Below, piece by piece: positions 44,829 to 56,231 of a stretch of DNA of 64,000 nucleotides; the stretch's first letter is position 1; each line of letters opens with the position of its first letter. The DNA comes from Ornithorhynchus anatinus (Eukaryota > Chordata > Mammalia > Monotremata > Ornithorhynchidae), in the NCBI RefSeq assembly GCF_004115215.2, contig NC_041744.1, forward strand, positions 1 through 64,000, read 5' to 3'. The translations under genes and the position numbers were made by a program. The notes below the pieces were generated by a model. That model did no database searches. It was not told where the DNA came from and saw nothing but the letters and a program-made list of their open reading frames with translations.

Positions 44829-45640
44829 TGACCCATCACCCAGGGACAGGTTCATTTGGGAATCGGCATGGCGAGACAGCGAAGGTGAGACCAAGGATGG
44901 AAAGGCTGAGTTTTATAAAAAATTCATTCCATGAGGTGAATTGAATTATTTGATTATTCTGAACACAGCCTATTTGAATTATTTGATTATTTTAAATGGG
45001 ATAAATTGAATTATTTGATTATATTAGAGCTTCTCTATAGAATGAATATTCTTATGTGTTTCTTTCATGTGGTAAAACACCCAGGTCTGACCCAGCAGAA
45101 ATTCAATGATGGTTTGTTCACGCACGATGATGTGGCTAGCTGCCACCCATGATCACTTCCCATGTGGGAGGATTCCACTTATGCTTTACTCACTCATGGC
45201 AAAGTGCCTGGCTTCCAGTCCCACGAGCGTTCAGCAGCACGGTACACTCCCCCATCCCTTGGCTTCTCACTTGGGGCAGGCAGAGTGGGTTTCTCACTCC
45301 AGGGGCAGAAGTGACTCGCAGCCATCTGCTGCAAGTCTCGATCTGCTGCACAGAAGGCCAGAGGGCGCAGGTATTTATTACCTGTGCTACTAGGCCACTG
45401 CAGCTTCCAGCCTCAGTTTATCCAGTCTTTGCCCTCCCGCCTACTTCACACATAATTTGATTGGCATGCCGGGTGAGGGACTCCTTCTGTATTCCAGGCT
45501 CGGGCTGTCAATCTAGAAGTTTGTGATGTGGGGGCAGTATCTCACCTTCACTTCCTAATTCCACCTGATGGCTCAGGCGGATATGAGATTACATTTGGTC
45601 TTGAGATGGTGGGTATCCTGGGGTCTCCTTGGGACATATC
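44829..45640. other. Unit-specific insertion of unknown type (~810 bp)
   Basis: Block F/G sequence that is nearly continuous in unit 2 (24270-24310 and 24600) is separated here by about 810 bases found nowhere else in the window. It contains three copies of GAATTATTTGATTAT between 44940 and 45022. No coding domain is recognised. It may be an old transposon or LTR, but no defining ends were found. Confidence 0.5.
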
Positions 45641-47330
45641 CTCAATCTCTCCTCTTAGGTTGTTGGATTCTTGGACACCCACAGTGACCTCTATAATGAG
45701 AGTCGAGACTGGTCTCTTCTCCACTCCACCTCTCGGGTCCCATAGTGGAGGGGAGGGAGACATAGGTGATGAATAATGATTCTTGGTCACCGGGTAGCGG
45801 GAGCTCACTGTGTATGCTCAGTCTTTGAGACCAGCCCTGCCCTGGACAGGAAGGAGACATAGTCTTCATTCTGGTTGCCTTCAGGGTGGGCACACAGCAG
45901 GGTGGGCTTTAGGGAAATAAGAAAATTTCCATTGCCTCCTGCCCTTTCCAGTAGGTGGCCGGGGAGAGGCCAGGAAGAGTAAAGGGGTCAGTGTTGAGAA
46001 GAGGTGGGGAGGAGAGAGGAGAAAAAGAAGAATGGAAAGGGAAAAAAGGAGAAAGGATTGGGGGAGAAAAGGAGAACTGCCAGGGAGTAAGAGTTAAGGG
46101 GTAGGATGATAAAAATAGAAGGGACAGGAGTAGATACAAAGAAGGGACAGGAGGAGAAAGAAAGAAGACCCATGGAGAGTCCGAGAAAAGGGAGAGAAGG
46201 AGGGGATAAAGGACAAAGGCAAAGAGAAGGAAAGGCATAGAGAGAGACAGCGAGATGAGTCCGGTGGAGAGAGCGAAGATTTACCTGGTTTCTTATCTTG
46301 GCTCCAACACTGGTTTGTTTTGGAACCTTGGAAAAGTTACTTCACTTCTCTGAGCCTCAGTTTCCTCATTTATAAAATGCGAATGAAATGCCTGTTCTCA
46401 CTCTTATCTGGGCTGTAACCCTCATGTGTGGCCTAGACTATGTCCAACTCGATTATATTGTATCTATCCCAGCAATTAAAACAGTGATTGGCTTAGAGTA
46501 AGCATTTAATAATTACCACAATGATTATCATTATTATCGTTGTTTTCATTCTTATCACTTCATTATTACTGCCTTCTAGTTCTTCACTGATGCCAGTGAT
46601 GTTGTATGTAATTCTGCACCACCTTTCACCCCCATTTCCACCACTGCTGGCCTGGTGGAGCCAGACTGAGTCATCCCCAGCTTATTTCCCAGATCGGGGG
46701 ACCTGAAGGAACTTCAGGTGCTAATGGGTGAACATCAGCTGTTGGGGGAATGGTGGACACCGAGCCAGCACCAGGACTGTGTCCTCCAGGATATAGATGG
46801 AAATTTACCAAATGGTTAGCTGATGGGACCAGGAGTCAGGAGAACCAGGTTCTGCTAGTGACCTGCTGTGTGACACTGAGCAGGTCACTGAATGTCTCTT
46901 TGTCTCAGTTACCTCTCCTGTTAAATGGGGATAAGATCCCTCATCTCTCTCCCTCTTAGACTCTGAGCATCAATAATAATAATGATGGTATTTGTTAAGC
47001 ACTTACTATGTGCCAAGCACTGTTCTAAGTGCTAGGGTAGATGCAAGGTAATCAGGTTGTCCCACCTGGGGCTCACAGTCGTAATCCCCATTTAACAGAT
47101 GAGGCAGCTGAGGCACAGAGGAGTTAACTGACTTGCCCAAAGTCAGACAGCTGACAAGTGGCGGGGCCGAGTTATAGCCCACGACCTCTGACTCCCAAGC
47201 TCAGGCTCTTTCCACTAAGCCACTCTGCTTCTCCTCAACAGGGGATAGGGACTGTGTCCAATCTGATTATCTTATTTCTGCTCCAGAGGTTGGTGCATAG
47301 TAACCATTTATTAAATATCATCCTTATGAG
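45641..47330. other. Duplicated block G, unit 4
   Basis: Collinear with 24600-25890: 'gttgttggattcttggac', purine-rich tract 46000-46255, SINE relic 46290-46530, then an old SINE 46840-47330 that is itself interrupted. No gene. Confidence 0.65.
46974..47234 (-). mobile_element. SINE inserted in an older SINE of block G
   Basis: Reverse SINE 'aataataatgatggtatttg' to 'actctgcttctc'. The host sequence 'gagcctcaacagggga' of unit 2 (25845) is split here. TCAA at both edges is a short probable target-site duplication. Confidence 0.88.
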
Positions 47331-48038
47331 CCCGGGTTCTTGTCCCAGCTCTGCCACGTGCTTGCTGGGTGACCTTGAGCACATCACTACACCTCTCCGG
47401 ACTTCAATTTCCTCATTTGTAAAGTGGCAGTCGCAATACAACGACACAGAGATGGTGAGGACAGAGTGAGATACATCAAGTGACAAGCCCTCAGTTCAGT
47501 GCTCAGCACACAGTAAGCAGTCAATACATACCACTGATTGACAGCACTTTAGGGTAATAATAGGACTGAGGAAATATAAGATATTATTATACAACTCAGA
47601 AACAGTTCAAACTACAAAGAGAGCACAGTAAGGGGCAGTCTCACCTACTTACCCCATGGTGATTAATTATTACTATTTTGTACTTTCTCAAGCACTTAGT
47701 TCAGTCTGGACTCAAGTGCTCAACTCTATAGTATTTCTAGTATTTAACTCTTCAATCTGCTCAGTACAGTCCTCTGCACACAGGAATCCCTCACTGAATA
47801 CCACAGATGGGCTGATTGCATGCATAATTCAGGTAGGACTGTGGCTGTTCCCTTATATTTTTCATCCTCACACACACCAATGAGTAAATAAAACCGTCAG
47901 TGATAGGATCTTTAAATATAAAGAACAAGACCTATGTGCGAGTGTGTACCTCTGTGGGGTGCGCATGTGTTTGTCTTAATCTGTGTGTGTTTCTGTGTTT
48001 GTCTGTGTTACTTGTGCAGGCAAGGAGAGCAGTGAGTA

Positions 48039-48300
48039 GCTAGAGAAGCAGTGTTGCTTAGTGGAAAGAGCCCAGGCTTGAGAGTGAGAGGTCGTGGGTT
48101 CTCGTCCTGGCTCTGCCACTTATCAGCTGTGTGACTTTGGACAAGTCACTTAGCTTCTCGGTGCCTCAACTACCTCATCTGTAAAATGGGGATGAAGACA
48201 GTGAGCCCCACGTGGGACTACCTTGATTACCTTGTATCTACCCCAGCTCTTAGAACAGTACTTGGCACATAGTGAGCGCTTAACAAATGCCATTATTATT
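48039..48300 (+). mobile_element. Mon-1-type SINE, unit-specific
   Basis: 'gagaagcagtgttgcttagt' to 'gagcgcttaacaaatgccat'. Absent at the paralogous site near 36320. Confidence 0.92.
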
Positions 48301-48691
48301 CTTAGTGAGAAAATGTCACTGTTCTTTCTTCTTCCATGCTCTTCCCACTTCAGTCCACATTTCACCCGGTAGCTTGGATTACCTTTCTAAAGTATTATTT
48401 TGCCATTTCGTCTTACTCACCCACACCGATTGTGAATTCAACCTGGGAGGGCAGCTCGCAGAAAGTGAGACTGTGTCTGGACAAGGCTGAGGCAGTATTT
48501 ATTAGCAGGTTTCTTCATCTCTCCACTCCCTCAGGGTATGATTTGTATGTGTGTGTATGTGCATAAATCAGTGGGTGGAGGGGGTGGGGGTGGATAGGGA
48601 AAGTGTCAGTTAGGGAATCGCTGAGCACTAATCCACTCTGACACACTGAAGGAGAAATCTCAGGATGTTTTCAGACGCCCCTTCCTACAGC

Positions 48692-49090
48692 CCTTTCCCG
48701 CTGCTCCCTCTACCCCCCCCTTCACCTCTCCGCAGCTAAACCCTTTTCTCTTCCCTTTCCCTCTGCTCCTCCCCCTCTCCCCTCCCATCCCCTCAGCACT
48801 GTACTCGTCCGCTCAACTGTATATATCTTCATTACCCTATTTATTTTGTTGATGAGATGTACATCACCTTGATTCTATTTATTTGCTATTGTTTTAATGA
48901 GATGTCCTTCCCCTTGATTCTATTTATTGCTACTGTTCTTGTCTGTCTGTCTCCCCCGATTAGACTGTAAGCCCATCAAAGAGCAGGGACTGTCTCTATC
49001 TGTTACCTATTTGTAGACTCCAAGTGCTTAATACAGTGCTCTGCACATACTAAGTGCTCAATAAAAACTATTGAATGAATGAATGAATAG
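48692..49090 (+). mobile_element. L2 LINE 3' UTR, young type
   Basis: Complete 3' UTR as in the 15 and 59 kb copies, ending GAATGAATGAATG. Inserted within D-block sequence that is continuous at 16.73 and 36.65 kb. Confidence 0.92.
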
Positions 49091-49944
49091 TCTGGCACAA
49101 CATGAGCCCAGATCTCTCCTTGCTATTACCAGTTGCTAATTGACACATCAGAGGTGCCCGTAGAGATAAGTAGCATTATCATTGCCATTCCTGCCCCCCT
49201 TTTTTTCCTCCACTTCCTGTACCTCTCCCTTCCCTATTCCTTCTTCTCTTCTACCCTTTTCACTCTTCCCCTTTCTTCTCTGCCCCTCCAACCCACCACC
49301 ACCCTGAATTAACTTTGGCCCTGAGCTCTTAGAGCTGAAGACAAAGAGATCGTATGAACTGAAGAATATGGGTAACAGCCAAGAGATTTTTGGAAGATCT
49401 AAAGAGGAACCAGATTCCAGTTGAGATTAAGGAACTAGGGTAAATAAGAACAGACTGCATTTGGCTCCAGGATTTGGTTATTTTCCTTTTGACCAGACAC
49501 AAAGTAGTTTAAGCTCATGATAGTCTTGTGAGGAGTTCCTTTTTTTTTTCAGTCTGCCACCTGAAGTATACTACAGCAGAGTGTTCTATCCAGTGTGTTC
49601 TATAGTATTTCAGTAAGGCTTTAAGGGAAGGGAGATCTGTGGTGTGCCAGTGTGCTGTTGTCTGTCACCCCCCTTCTCAACTGTGATTCCATTGATGGGT
49701 AGGGATTGTCTCTACTTCTTGCTGAATTGAACTTCCTAAATGCCTAGTATAGTGCTCTGTACAGAGTCAGCGCTCAATAAATATGATTGAATGAAAGAAT
49801 GAAGGGAAGATGTTTCTAACGGGGAGAGAGAGGATGAGCAAGAGGCCAGTGGAGGGAGACATGAGAAGGAAGCATGGTGAAAAGTTGGCTTGAGATGAAT
49901 GAAAAGTGCAAGCTGGTGCGGAGTGGGAGAAGAGTGTAGATAGA

Positions 49945-50215
49945 AAGGCAGTATGCTCTAGTGGACAGAGCATGAGCCTAGGAGTCAGAAGGACCCAGGT
50001 TCGTATCCAAACTCTGGCACTTGTCTGCTGTGTGACCTTAGGCAAGCCATTTCACTTCTCTGCACTTCAGTTATCTCACTGAGCAAATGGGGATTAAGAC
50101 TGTGAACCCCATGTGGGACAGAGACTCTGTCTGACCTGATTACCTTATATCTACCTCAGCACTTGGAAAAATGTTTGGTACATAGTCCTTGACAAATGCT
50201 AGTATTATTATAACA
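49945..50215 (+). mobile_element. Old SINE (uninterrupted paralogue)
   Basis: 'aggcagtatgctctagtgga' to 'ttgacaaatgctagtatt'. It is the reference copy for the interrupted SINE at 37640-38345. Confidence 0.82.
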
Positions 50216-51964
50216 GGTAGAAGGGAAAAATAAACTGGTGGATTGTCTGAAAGACAGTAGTGTAGCTCTGTTTGCTGTAGAGAGGGGAATGAGCAACCAT
50301 TAGGAGTTTTGGTTTTCTCAAGATGGAGGGACCTCATCAGAATTTAAGAGTGAGTCCTAGTAAACTGGCCACCACCCCAAACGTCCTTGTCCCCTGGAGC
50401 AGTGAGCCACCTGAAGACTGGCTCTCTATAGCTGCCACTGCCCAGAACAGCTTCCCGAGTGCAGGAACCTTTAGAACATTTAGAAAGCTTGAGTCCCCTA
50501 GAATTCCAGATACTGGGCTGTCATCCCTTCTTACCTAACTTTCCAATCCTTCCCCTCTTATACTGATTTGTTAGCACTGTAACTTGCAGTTATTTTTAAT
50601 CAACTGTCATTCTGCTTTGTCTCTGTCTACCCTCTGTACTTGTCTCTGAAGCCCAGAGGAATGAGCATGGAAATGTAAATCTGGAGAAGCAGGATGTAGT
50701 CCCAGCTCTGCCTCTGGCCTTTTGTGTGACCTTGAGCAGATCACTTTGCTTCTCTGGATTTCAGTTTCCTAACCAATAAAATGGAGTCATGATTCCGGCT
50801 ATACCTCCCTCTTAACTTTGCATATTTGTACTTATCTTCTATATCAATTTCTCAAGCATTAACTCATGTACTTAACAACATATCTTCTCATTTCAAACTG
50901 TAAGGTAATTCTTTCTCTGCTCCCTCACTCTTCCCCCCCAGACCACTAGGCTTTAAATTTCTTGAGGGTATGGATCATGTCTTTTGAACTCTAACAAGTG
51001 CTTAGTACAGTAGTCTGCATAAAATAAGAGTTCAAAAAATGCTGTTGATTGATAAGATTGTATGTCCACTACTGGACAGGGACTGTGGCTGATCTAATTA
51101 TTTGTATTTATCCCAGCACTTAGTACAATAGCTACTTAATGAACATGAAAACCAACCAGTGAACATTATAAATGAGGTCCTCCAAGCTCGCAGTACAGGA
51201 CTTAGAAATCAGAAGGTGATTCATAAATTTGTTCACTATTACTATTACAGAGAAAACTCTGGTCATGTTTAGTAGGACACAAATACAAGATCTCTGATAT
51301 GAATCTTTTTACTCATCAATCTCTGTCCTCATCACCATCCTCATCATCAATATCAAACATCACTATTTACATAATTATCTCCCCTCCCCCGCAAGAGGTC
51401 CTTCCAACCCTATTCTTCCTCCCTCTTTTCATCACCTAGGCTCTCAGGTCTACAGCCTTTGAGCACTTTGATACCCCTTGCCCAGCCCCACATTTGTAGG
51501 TACATATCTTAAACTCTGTCTTTTCCCCAGTTAGTAATTTTTACATTGTCTGCCTCCCCTCTAGATTGTAGTTCTTGTTGGTTAGGGATCGTGTCTACCA
51601 ACTCTAACATACTGGACTCCAAGACAAACTAGAGTTAAAATGGGAGATCCCAGATCTTGTGGTGCTTATAATCTGCTATTTTTGCTTTTATGCTTGTCTT
51701 TCTGGTTAGATCACTGGGGTGTGTATCCATTGGTTTTCTATATGTTCCAAATTTCTAGTACAGTGCAGTGCAACAAGAAAGTGCTCCATAAATGCTACAA
51801 TCATTTCTATTACTACTATCCTACTAGGAGTACTAAGTCTAAAACAACTATGGCTAAATTTAGTAAATAATCAAGATGATGATGATAAGAATAAGAAGAA
51901 TAAGGAGAAAGGTAGGAGGGTTCTCCTTAGGTTCCAGGACTTGTTCCTTGTTTACAAGACTTTT

Positions 51965-52465
51965 TTATAGTATTTGTTAAGAGCTTACTATGGTCCAGGC
52001 ACCGTACTAAGCACTGGGGTTCACACAAATTAGTCAGGTTGGACACAGTCTCTGCCCCGCATGGAGCTTGTAGTCTTAAACCCCATTTTGTAGTTGAGGT
52101 AACTGCTCAGAGAAGTGAATTGACTTCCCCAAGGTCTCCCAGCCTGTGTCTGTTCTGTGTTACAGTCGATTAGACTGTAAGCCCATCAGTGGGCAGGGAC
52201 TGGCTCTATCTGTCGCCAATTTGTACATTCCAAGCGCTTAGTACAGTGCTCTGCACATAGTAAGTCTTCAATAAATACTATTGAATGGATGAATGTTACA
52301 CTGTTCTGTCCCAGGTGCTTAGTACTGTGATCTTTATGCAGTAAGTACAAAATAAATACAGTTGAATTTATGGAATGAATGAATGAAAGTGGCCGAACCA
52401 GGATTAGAACACAGGTCCTTCTGACTCCAAGGCCTGTGTTCTGTCTACTAGGCCATGCTCCTACT
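51965..52465 (-). mobile_element. Three-layer nest: SINE containing L2 end containing younger L2 end
   Basis: Outer reverse SINE 51965-52140 and 52387-52465. Inside it, an old plus-strand L2 3' end (52140-52163 and 52297-52385). Inside that, a younger plus-strand L2 3' end (52164-52296, 'tagactgtaagcccatcagt' to GAATGGATGAA). TGTTACA flanks the inner copy on both sides. Confidence 0.85.
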
Positions 52466-52750
52466 CATTTACACTTCTGGTGGTGAAAATGTATCTAAGA
52501 TTGTGTTGTGGAAAGTGAATTTCTTCCATACTTGCTTACTGTGTCCTTAAAAACTCAGGCATGCACTTTTTCTGGCTCTTTGCCATTTTGATGAGCATTG
52601 GTCAGGCACCATTCATGCTACCAGCAAGTCACGTACATGAATTTTTATTTGCACTAGAAGGGATGTTTTGCACTGAGGCTTTCACACTCCCTGGCCTGGT
52701 CCTTGTATGAAAAGGCATGCAGAGTGGGAATGCCGGCAGACTCTGAAAGA

Positions 52751-53122
52751 CCTGAATTTACCCCCATTGTTACTGACTGCTTCCCTTTTCTGGGTTAACC
52801 CCCTTCCCCAAACCAGTGACTCTCAGAATTATCAAGCATTGTTAGGTGTAACTGGCCAGGGGGAAACTTGAAACAGGGACCCAGGACATCAAGCAGTTCT
52901 GCTTGCACATCACAAACACATACAGACATGGAAGCCAGCTCAGTGGAGATGGAGGTATCAGGCCTCCGAGTATACAGGAGAATGAGACCTGCAGGACAAG
53001 TTGTCTCTAGCCCCTCCATCCCAGTTCCATTACTATCCTGTCCCCCAGATCCCTGGATTGCCCCACTCCCTAACTAGCATACACCATTTCCCAAGACCCT
53101 ATGAGGGTTCTCAGTTGGGAAT
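52751..53122. other. 3' flank of V1R copy 5
   Basis: Conserved downstream flank as in copies 2-4 ('acatggaagccagctcagtg'). Confidence 0.7.
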
Positions 53123-54298
53123 CTAAGAATCCCTTTTCCAGAACATTCTTATCCTCCTGTCACTGAGAATCATCAGAAATGGACTGACAGCTGAAAAAGT
53201 TAAGGACATAAGGTTGTTGCTCTGAAGGATGAGAGAGTAATGTATCTTCATATTTAATAAAAAAAACTCAGGGTGATTGTCTTCCATCCATGGAGGAGGA
53301 CATAGAGAGTGACCAGGGCAATGATTATCTTTGCTGCTCTGACCTCGGGCATCATCTTGGGGGAGCATCCGGGTCCCTGGAGGTGTCTGGCCTGCCGGTG
53401 GTGTCTGTGCAGGACAAACACCATGTAGCCACTGGTCGCACTCATGAGTCCCACGAAGAACATATCACGGAGGGAGAGCACCACCGCATTGACCAGGATT
53501 GTGACTGTACTGTTACTGATGGAGCAACAGTATTTCAGGATGACAAAGTTCATGTTGGTGCTGTTCCCAAGGCCTGTGATGAACATCAGTGTAGTCATGT
53601 CAAACAGCAGTCTGAGGACCCAGGAGAAGAGACAGGAGGGGAGGATGCATTTGGGAAATTGGGTTTTGACTCCTGCCCACTGGGAGGTGCCAGGCTGATG
53701 GTGATGGGCTGGAAGACGCTCAGGAGGCAAGAGGTGCAGATGGCAAGAGCCCGGGATACTCGATAAACGTATAAGAGGATTTTAATAATAATGTTAATAA
53801 TGTTGGTATTTGTTAAGCGCTTACTATGTGCAGAGCACTGTTCTAAGCACTGGGGTAGATACAGGGTAATCAGGGTGTCCCACGTGAGGCTCACAGTTAA
53901 TCCCCATTTGACAGATGAGGGAACTGAGGCACAGAGAAGTGAAGTGACTTACCCACAGTCACACAGCTGACAAGTGGCAGAGCTGGGATTCGAACTCATG
54001 GCCTCTGACACCAAAGCCCAGGCTCTTTCCACATAGCCATGCTGCTTCCTTTACAACCAACGTCACCCAGGAAATTCTCCAACCCCCCAGTTGACAAGAT
54101 ATCGGGGATCCCCCGGCTTAGAAGGGCCATGGTGTTGGCCAGGGCCAGATGAGCAAGGATCATGTCTGGAGGATTCAGCTGGTGGTGGGTGGTGCAAACC
54201 TTTTGTGCAAAAACCTGGAGAAGGAATACATTCCCTGAGACTCCAAAGACAATCTGTACCAGAAAGAGGATCCCATAGGCAAGCTCAATGGCATCCAT
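53123..54298 (-). pseudogene. V1R vomeronasal receptor pseudogene split by a SINE (copy 5)
   Basis: ATG at 54298 (MDAIELAYGILFLVQIVFG). TM1 to the 'LGDVGCK' before TM3 are open, then a reverse SINE (53785-54049) interrupts the codons; TTTA flanks it on both sides. Beyond it 'LLYVYRVSRALAICTSCLLS' resumes. A base is missing near 53695 (before 'APPSGQ...' in the shifted frame), and a run of eight A on the plus strand at ~53259-53266, where intact copy 3 has six, shifts the frame again in TM6. The last frame stops slightly early (KRDS*) at 53123. Motifs seen are 'LAHLALANTMALLS', 'RHHRQARHLQG' and 'SPFLMILSDRRIRMF'. A clear pseudogene. Confidence 0.94.
53785..54049 (-). mobile_element. Mon-1-type SINE inside V1R copy 5
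   Basis: Reverse SINE from 'ataataatgttaataatgtt' to 'gccatgctgcttcc'. The sequence TTTA occurs at 53781-53784 and 54050-54053; removing the SINE and one copy restores the arrangement of the other V1R copies. Confidence 0.95.
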
Positions 54299-54555
54299 TC
54301 TTTTTATTTCACAATGACAGAAGAGATCCTCCAGTAGCATAACCTGGGAATGAGAGAAACAGAGAGAGAGACAGACACCCAGCCTAAATGAGAGAGTGAA
54401 GGAGAGACAGAGGCAGAGGGACAAAGAGTGAGAGACAGAAAGACACACTGAGAGTGATAGAGAGAGGGGCTTAAACAAAAAGAAAGAAGGATATAGGATG
54501 AGAAAAAGGATATAGAATTGGGATAGAGAGAAAAAGAGAGGGACTAGGTAGTAAT

Positions 54556-54648
54556 AACCTCGTTGTGGGCAGGGACTTTGTGTTACATTGTCCCCTTCCA
54601 AGTGCTTAGTATAGTGCTCTGCACCCAGTAAGTGCTCAATAAATATAA
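54556..54648 (+). mobile_element. L2 LINE 3' end fragment
   Basis: 'cgttgtgggcagggactttg' to 'gtaagtgctcaataaatata', running into ATA/ATT repeats shared with the next SINE. Confidence 0.8.
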
Positions 54649-54918
54649 TAATAATAATAATAATGATGGTGGCATTTATTATGTGTTTCCTATGTGCGAA
54701 GCACTGTTCTAAGTGCTAGGGGGATACAAGGTGATCAGGTTGTCCCACGTGGGGCTCACAGTCTTAATCCCCATTTTACAGATGAGGTAACTGAGGCACC
54801 GAGAAGTTAAGTGACTTGCCCAAGGTCACATAGCTGACAAGCGATGGAGCCGGGATTAGAACCCATGACCTCTGACTGCCAAGCCTGTGCTCTTTCCATT
54901 GAGCTAAGCTGCTTCTCC
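54649..54918 (-). mobile_element. Mon-1-type SINE
   Basis: Reverse SINE from 'taataataatgatggtggca' to 'gctaagctgcttctcc'. Confidence 0.92.
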
Positions 54919-55117
54919 ATGATTGACTGAGTGAAAATATGATTGACTGAGTGACTGAAAGGGAGAGGAAGAGGCAGAGAGAGAGATAAAAAGAGAGAAA
55001 CAGAGGGAGATGGGAAGGCAGAGGGAGATAGGGAGAGACGGGAAGTCAGAGAGAGGTGAATAGAGAGAGCATAGAGAGACAGGAGAAGAAGAAGATGTAG
55101 CTACAGAAAGTCAAAAA

Positions 55118-55396
55118 GACAGAGAAGCAGCATGGCCTAGAGGATGAGCACAGACCTGGGAATTAGGAAGTACCTGGGTTCTAGTCCTGCTTCCTCCACT
55201 TTTCTGCTGTGTGACCTTAGGTCAGGCACTTAGCTTTTCTATGCCTCAATTCCTTAATCTGTAAAGTGGGGATTAAGAGTGTGAGCCCCATGAGAGACAG
55301 GGACTCTGTCCAGCCTGATTAGCTTTGATTTACCCCATTGCTTAGAACAGTCCCTGCCACATATTGAGTACTTAACAAAATACCATATAAATTTTT
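55118..55396 (+). mobile_element. Diverged SINE
   Basis: 'agagaagcagcatggcctag' to 'gtacttaacaaaataccata' with a T/A-rich tail. Confidence 0.88.
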
Positions 55397-55744
55397 TAAA
55401 AATAATAAAAAAAAGATGCAGGGAAAGACAGAGAAGTAAAACAGATTTTGGAAGCAGAGTTGGAGAACAGAAGGAAATGGAGAGATAGTGTCAGAAAGAG
55501 ACAGATTGACTCGAAGAGATACAAAGAGAGTCATAAATTAAGAAAAAGTGACAAACTCAGGTAGAAAGAGGTAGATGGGGAGTCAGAGACACATAGTGAA
55601 TCGGAGAGAGACATATTAGAGAGACAGTCCGAGAAAGACAGAGAGAAAGACTGTGTCAGGAAATGACAGAAAGACGAAGTGGAGAGATTGAGAGTGAGAG
55701 AGGAAAGGAGAAAGACAGAGATTGAAAGAGGCAGGAAGAGGCAG

Positions 55745-56060
55745 AAAAAATGTATTAATTCATTTGTATGCCCAGTTAATTTCAGGACTACTTTCCACAT
55801 GGGCCCCCGACAAACATATTTCCCTGTGGGAGGGTTAAACAAACCACTCAGAAGATTTCCTGATCCCTCTTTGTCCCAATTCAGTCTTGTCTCCCAGATA
55901 ATGCAGGGAACTTGCTCCAGATTCAGCAAGGAAGGATGGAAATCCCCAAGGCAGGATTGCCAAGGGGCACCTGGGAAAATTTGAAGACGACATGGGAACA
56001 GGCCTAGGACACTCTCAGTCTCTCCTCTCGGGTCCCATGGTGGAAGGGAGGGAGTCACGG
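55745..56060. other. Duplicated flank block F, unit 5
   Basis: Matches 24030-24300 and 44560-44828 ('caaacatatttccctgtggg', 'ataatgcagggaacttg'). Confidence 0.7.
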
Positions 56061-56231
56061 GTAATGAAGAGTGAACCTTGGAAACGGGGCTGAGAAACCA
56101 GGTCAGAGAGAACTCATTGCAAAGAGTGTTGGAGCATGGTTGAAGATTGCAAATATACAGTTTTTTCTCATAGATATGAGAGAGGACATTTCATTTCGTT
56201 TGTTACTGTTTATTGTTGTCAGTGCTGCCAC
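56061..56231. other. Short unique stretch before the L2
   Basis: End of the V1R duplication block and L2 insertion point. Nothing recognised. Confidence 0.4.

Larger units (their letters stand above)
47331..49400. other. Duplicated flank block D, unit 5 side
   Basis: Old SINE piece to ~47480, L2 3' relic 47690-47800, TGTG-rich 47935-48010, then D-block landmarks to ~49330. Contains the SINE and L2 listed next. No gene. Confidence 0.6.
49401..52750. other. Duplicated flank block E, unit 5
   Basis: The longest copy of E: L2 3' end at 49655-49800, an uninterrupted old SINE at 49945-50215, then old SINE/L2 relics and the nest at 51965-52465. No gene recognised. Confidence 0.65.
54299..55744. 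other. 5' flank of V1R copy 5: GA-rich repeats with L2 and SINE insertions
   Basis: Splice-acceptor-like tract near 54340-54362, then GAGA/GACAGA-rich simple sequence (54360-54550, 54940-55115, 55400-55740) broken by the elements listed next. Confidence 0.7.
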
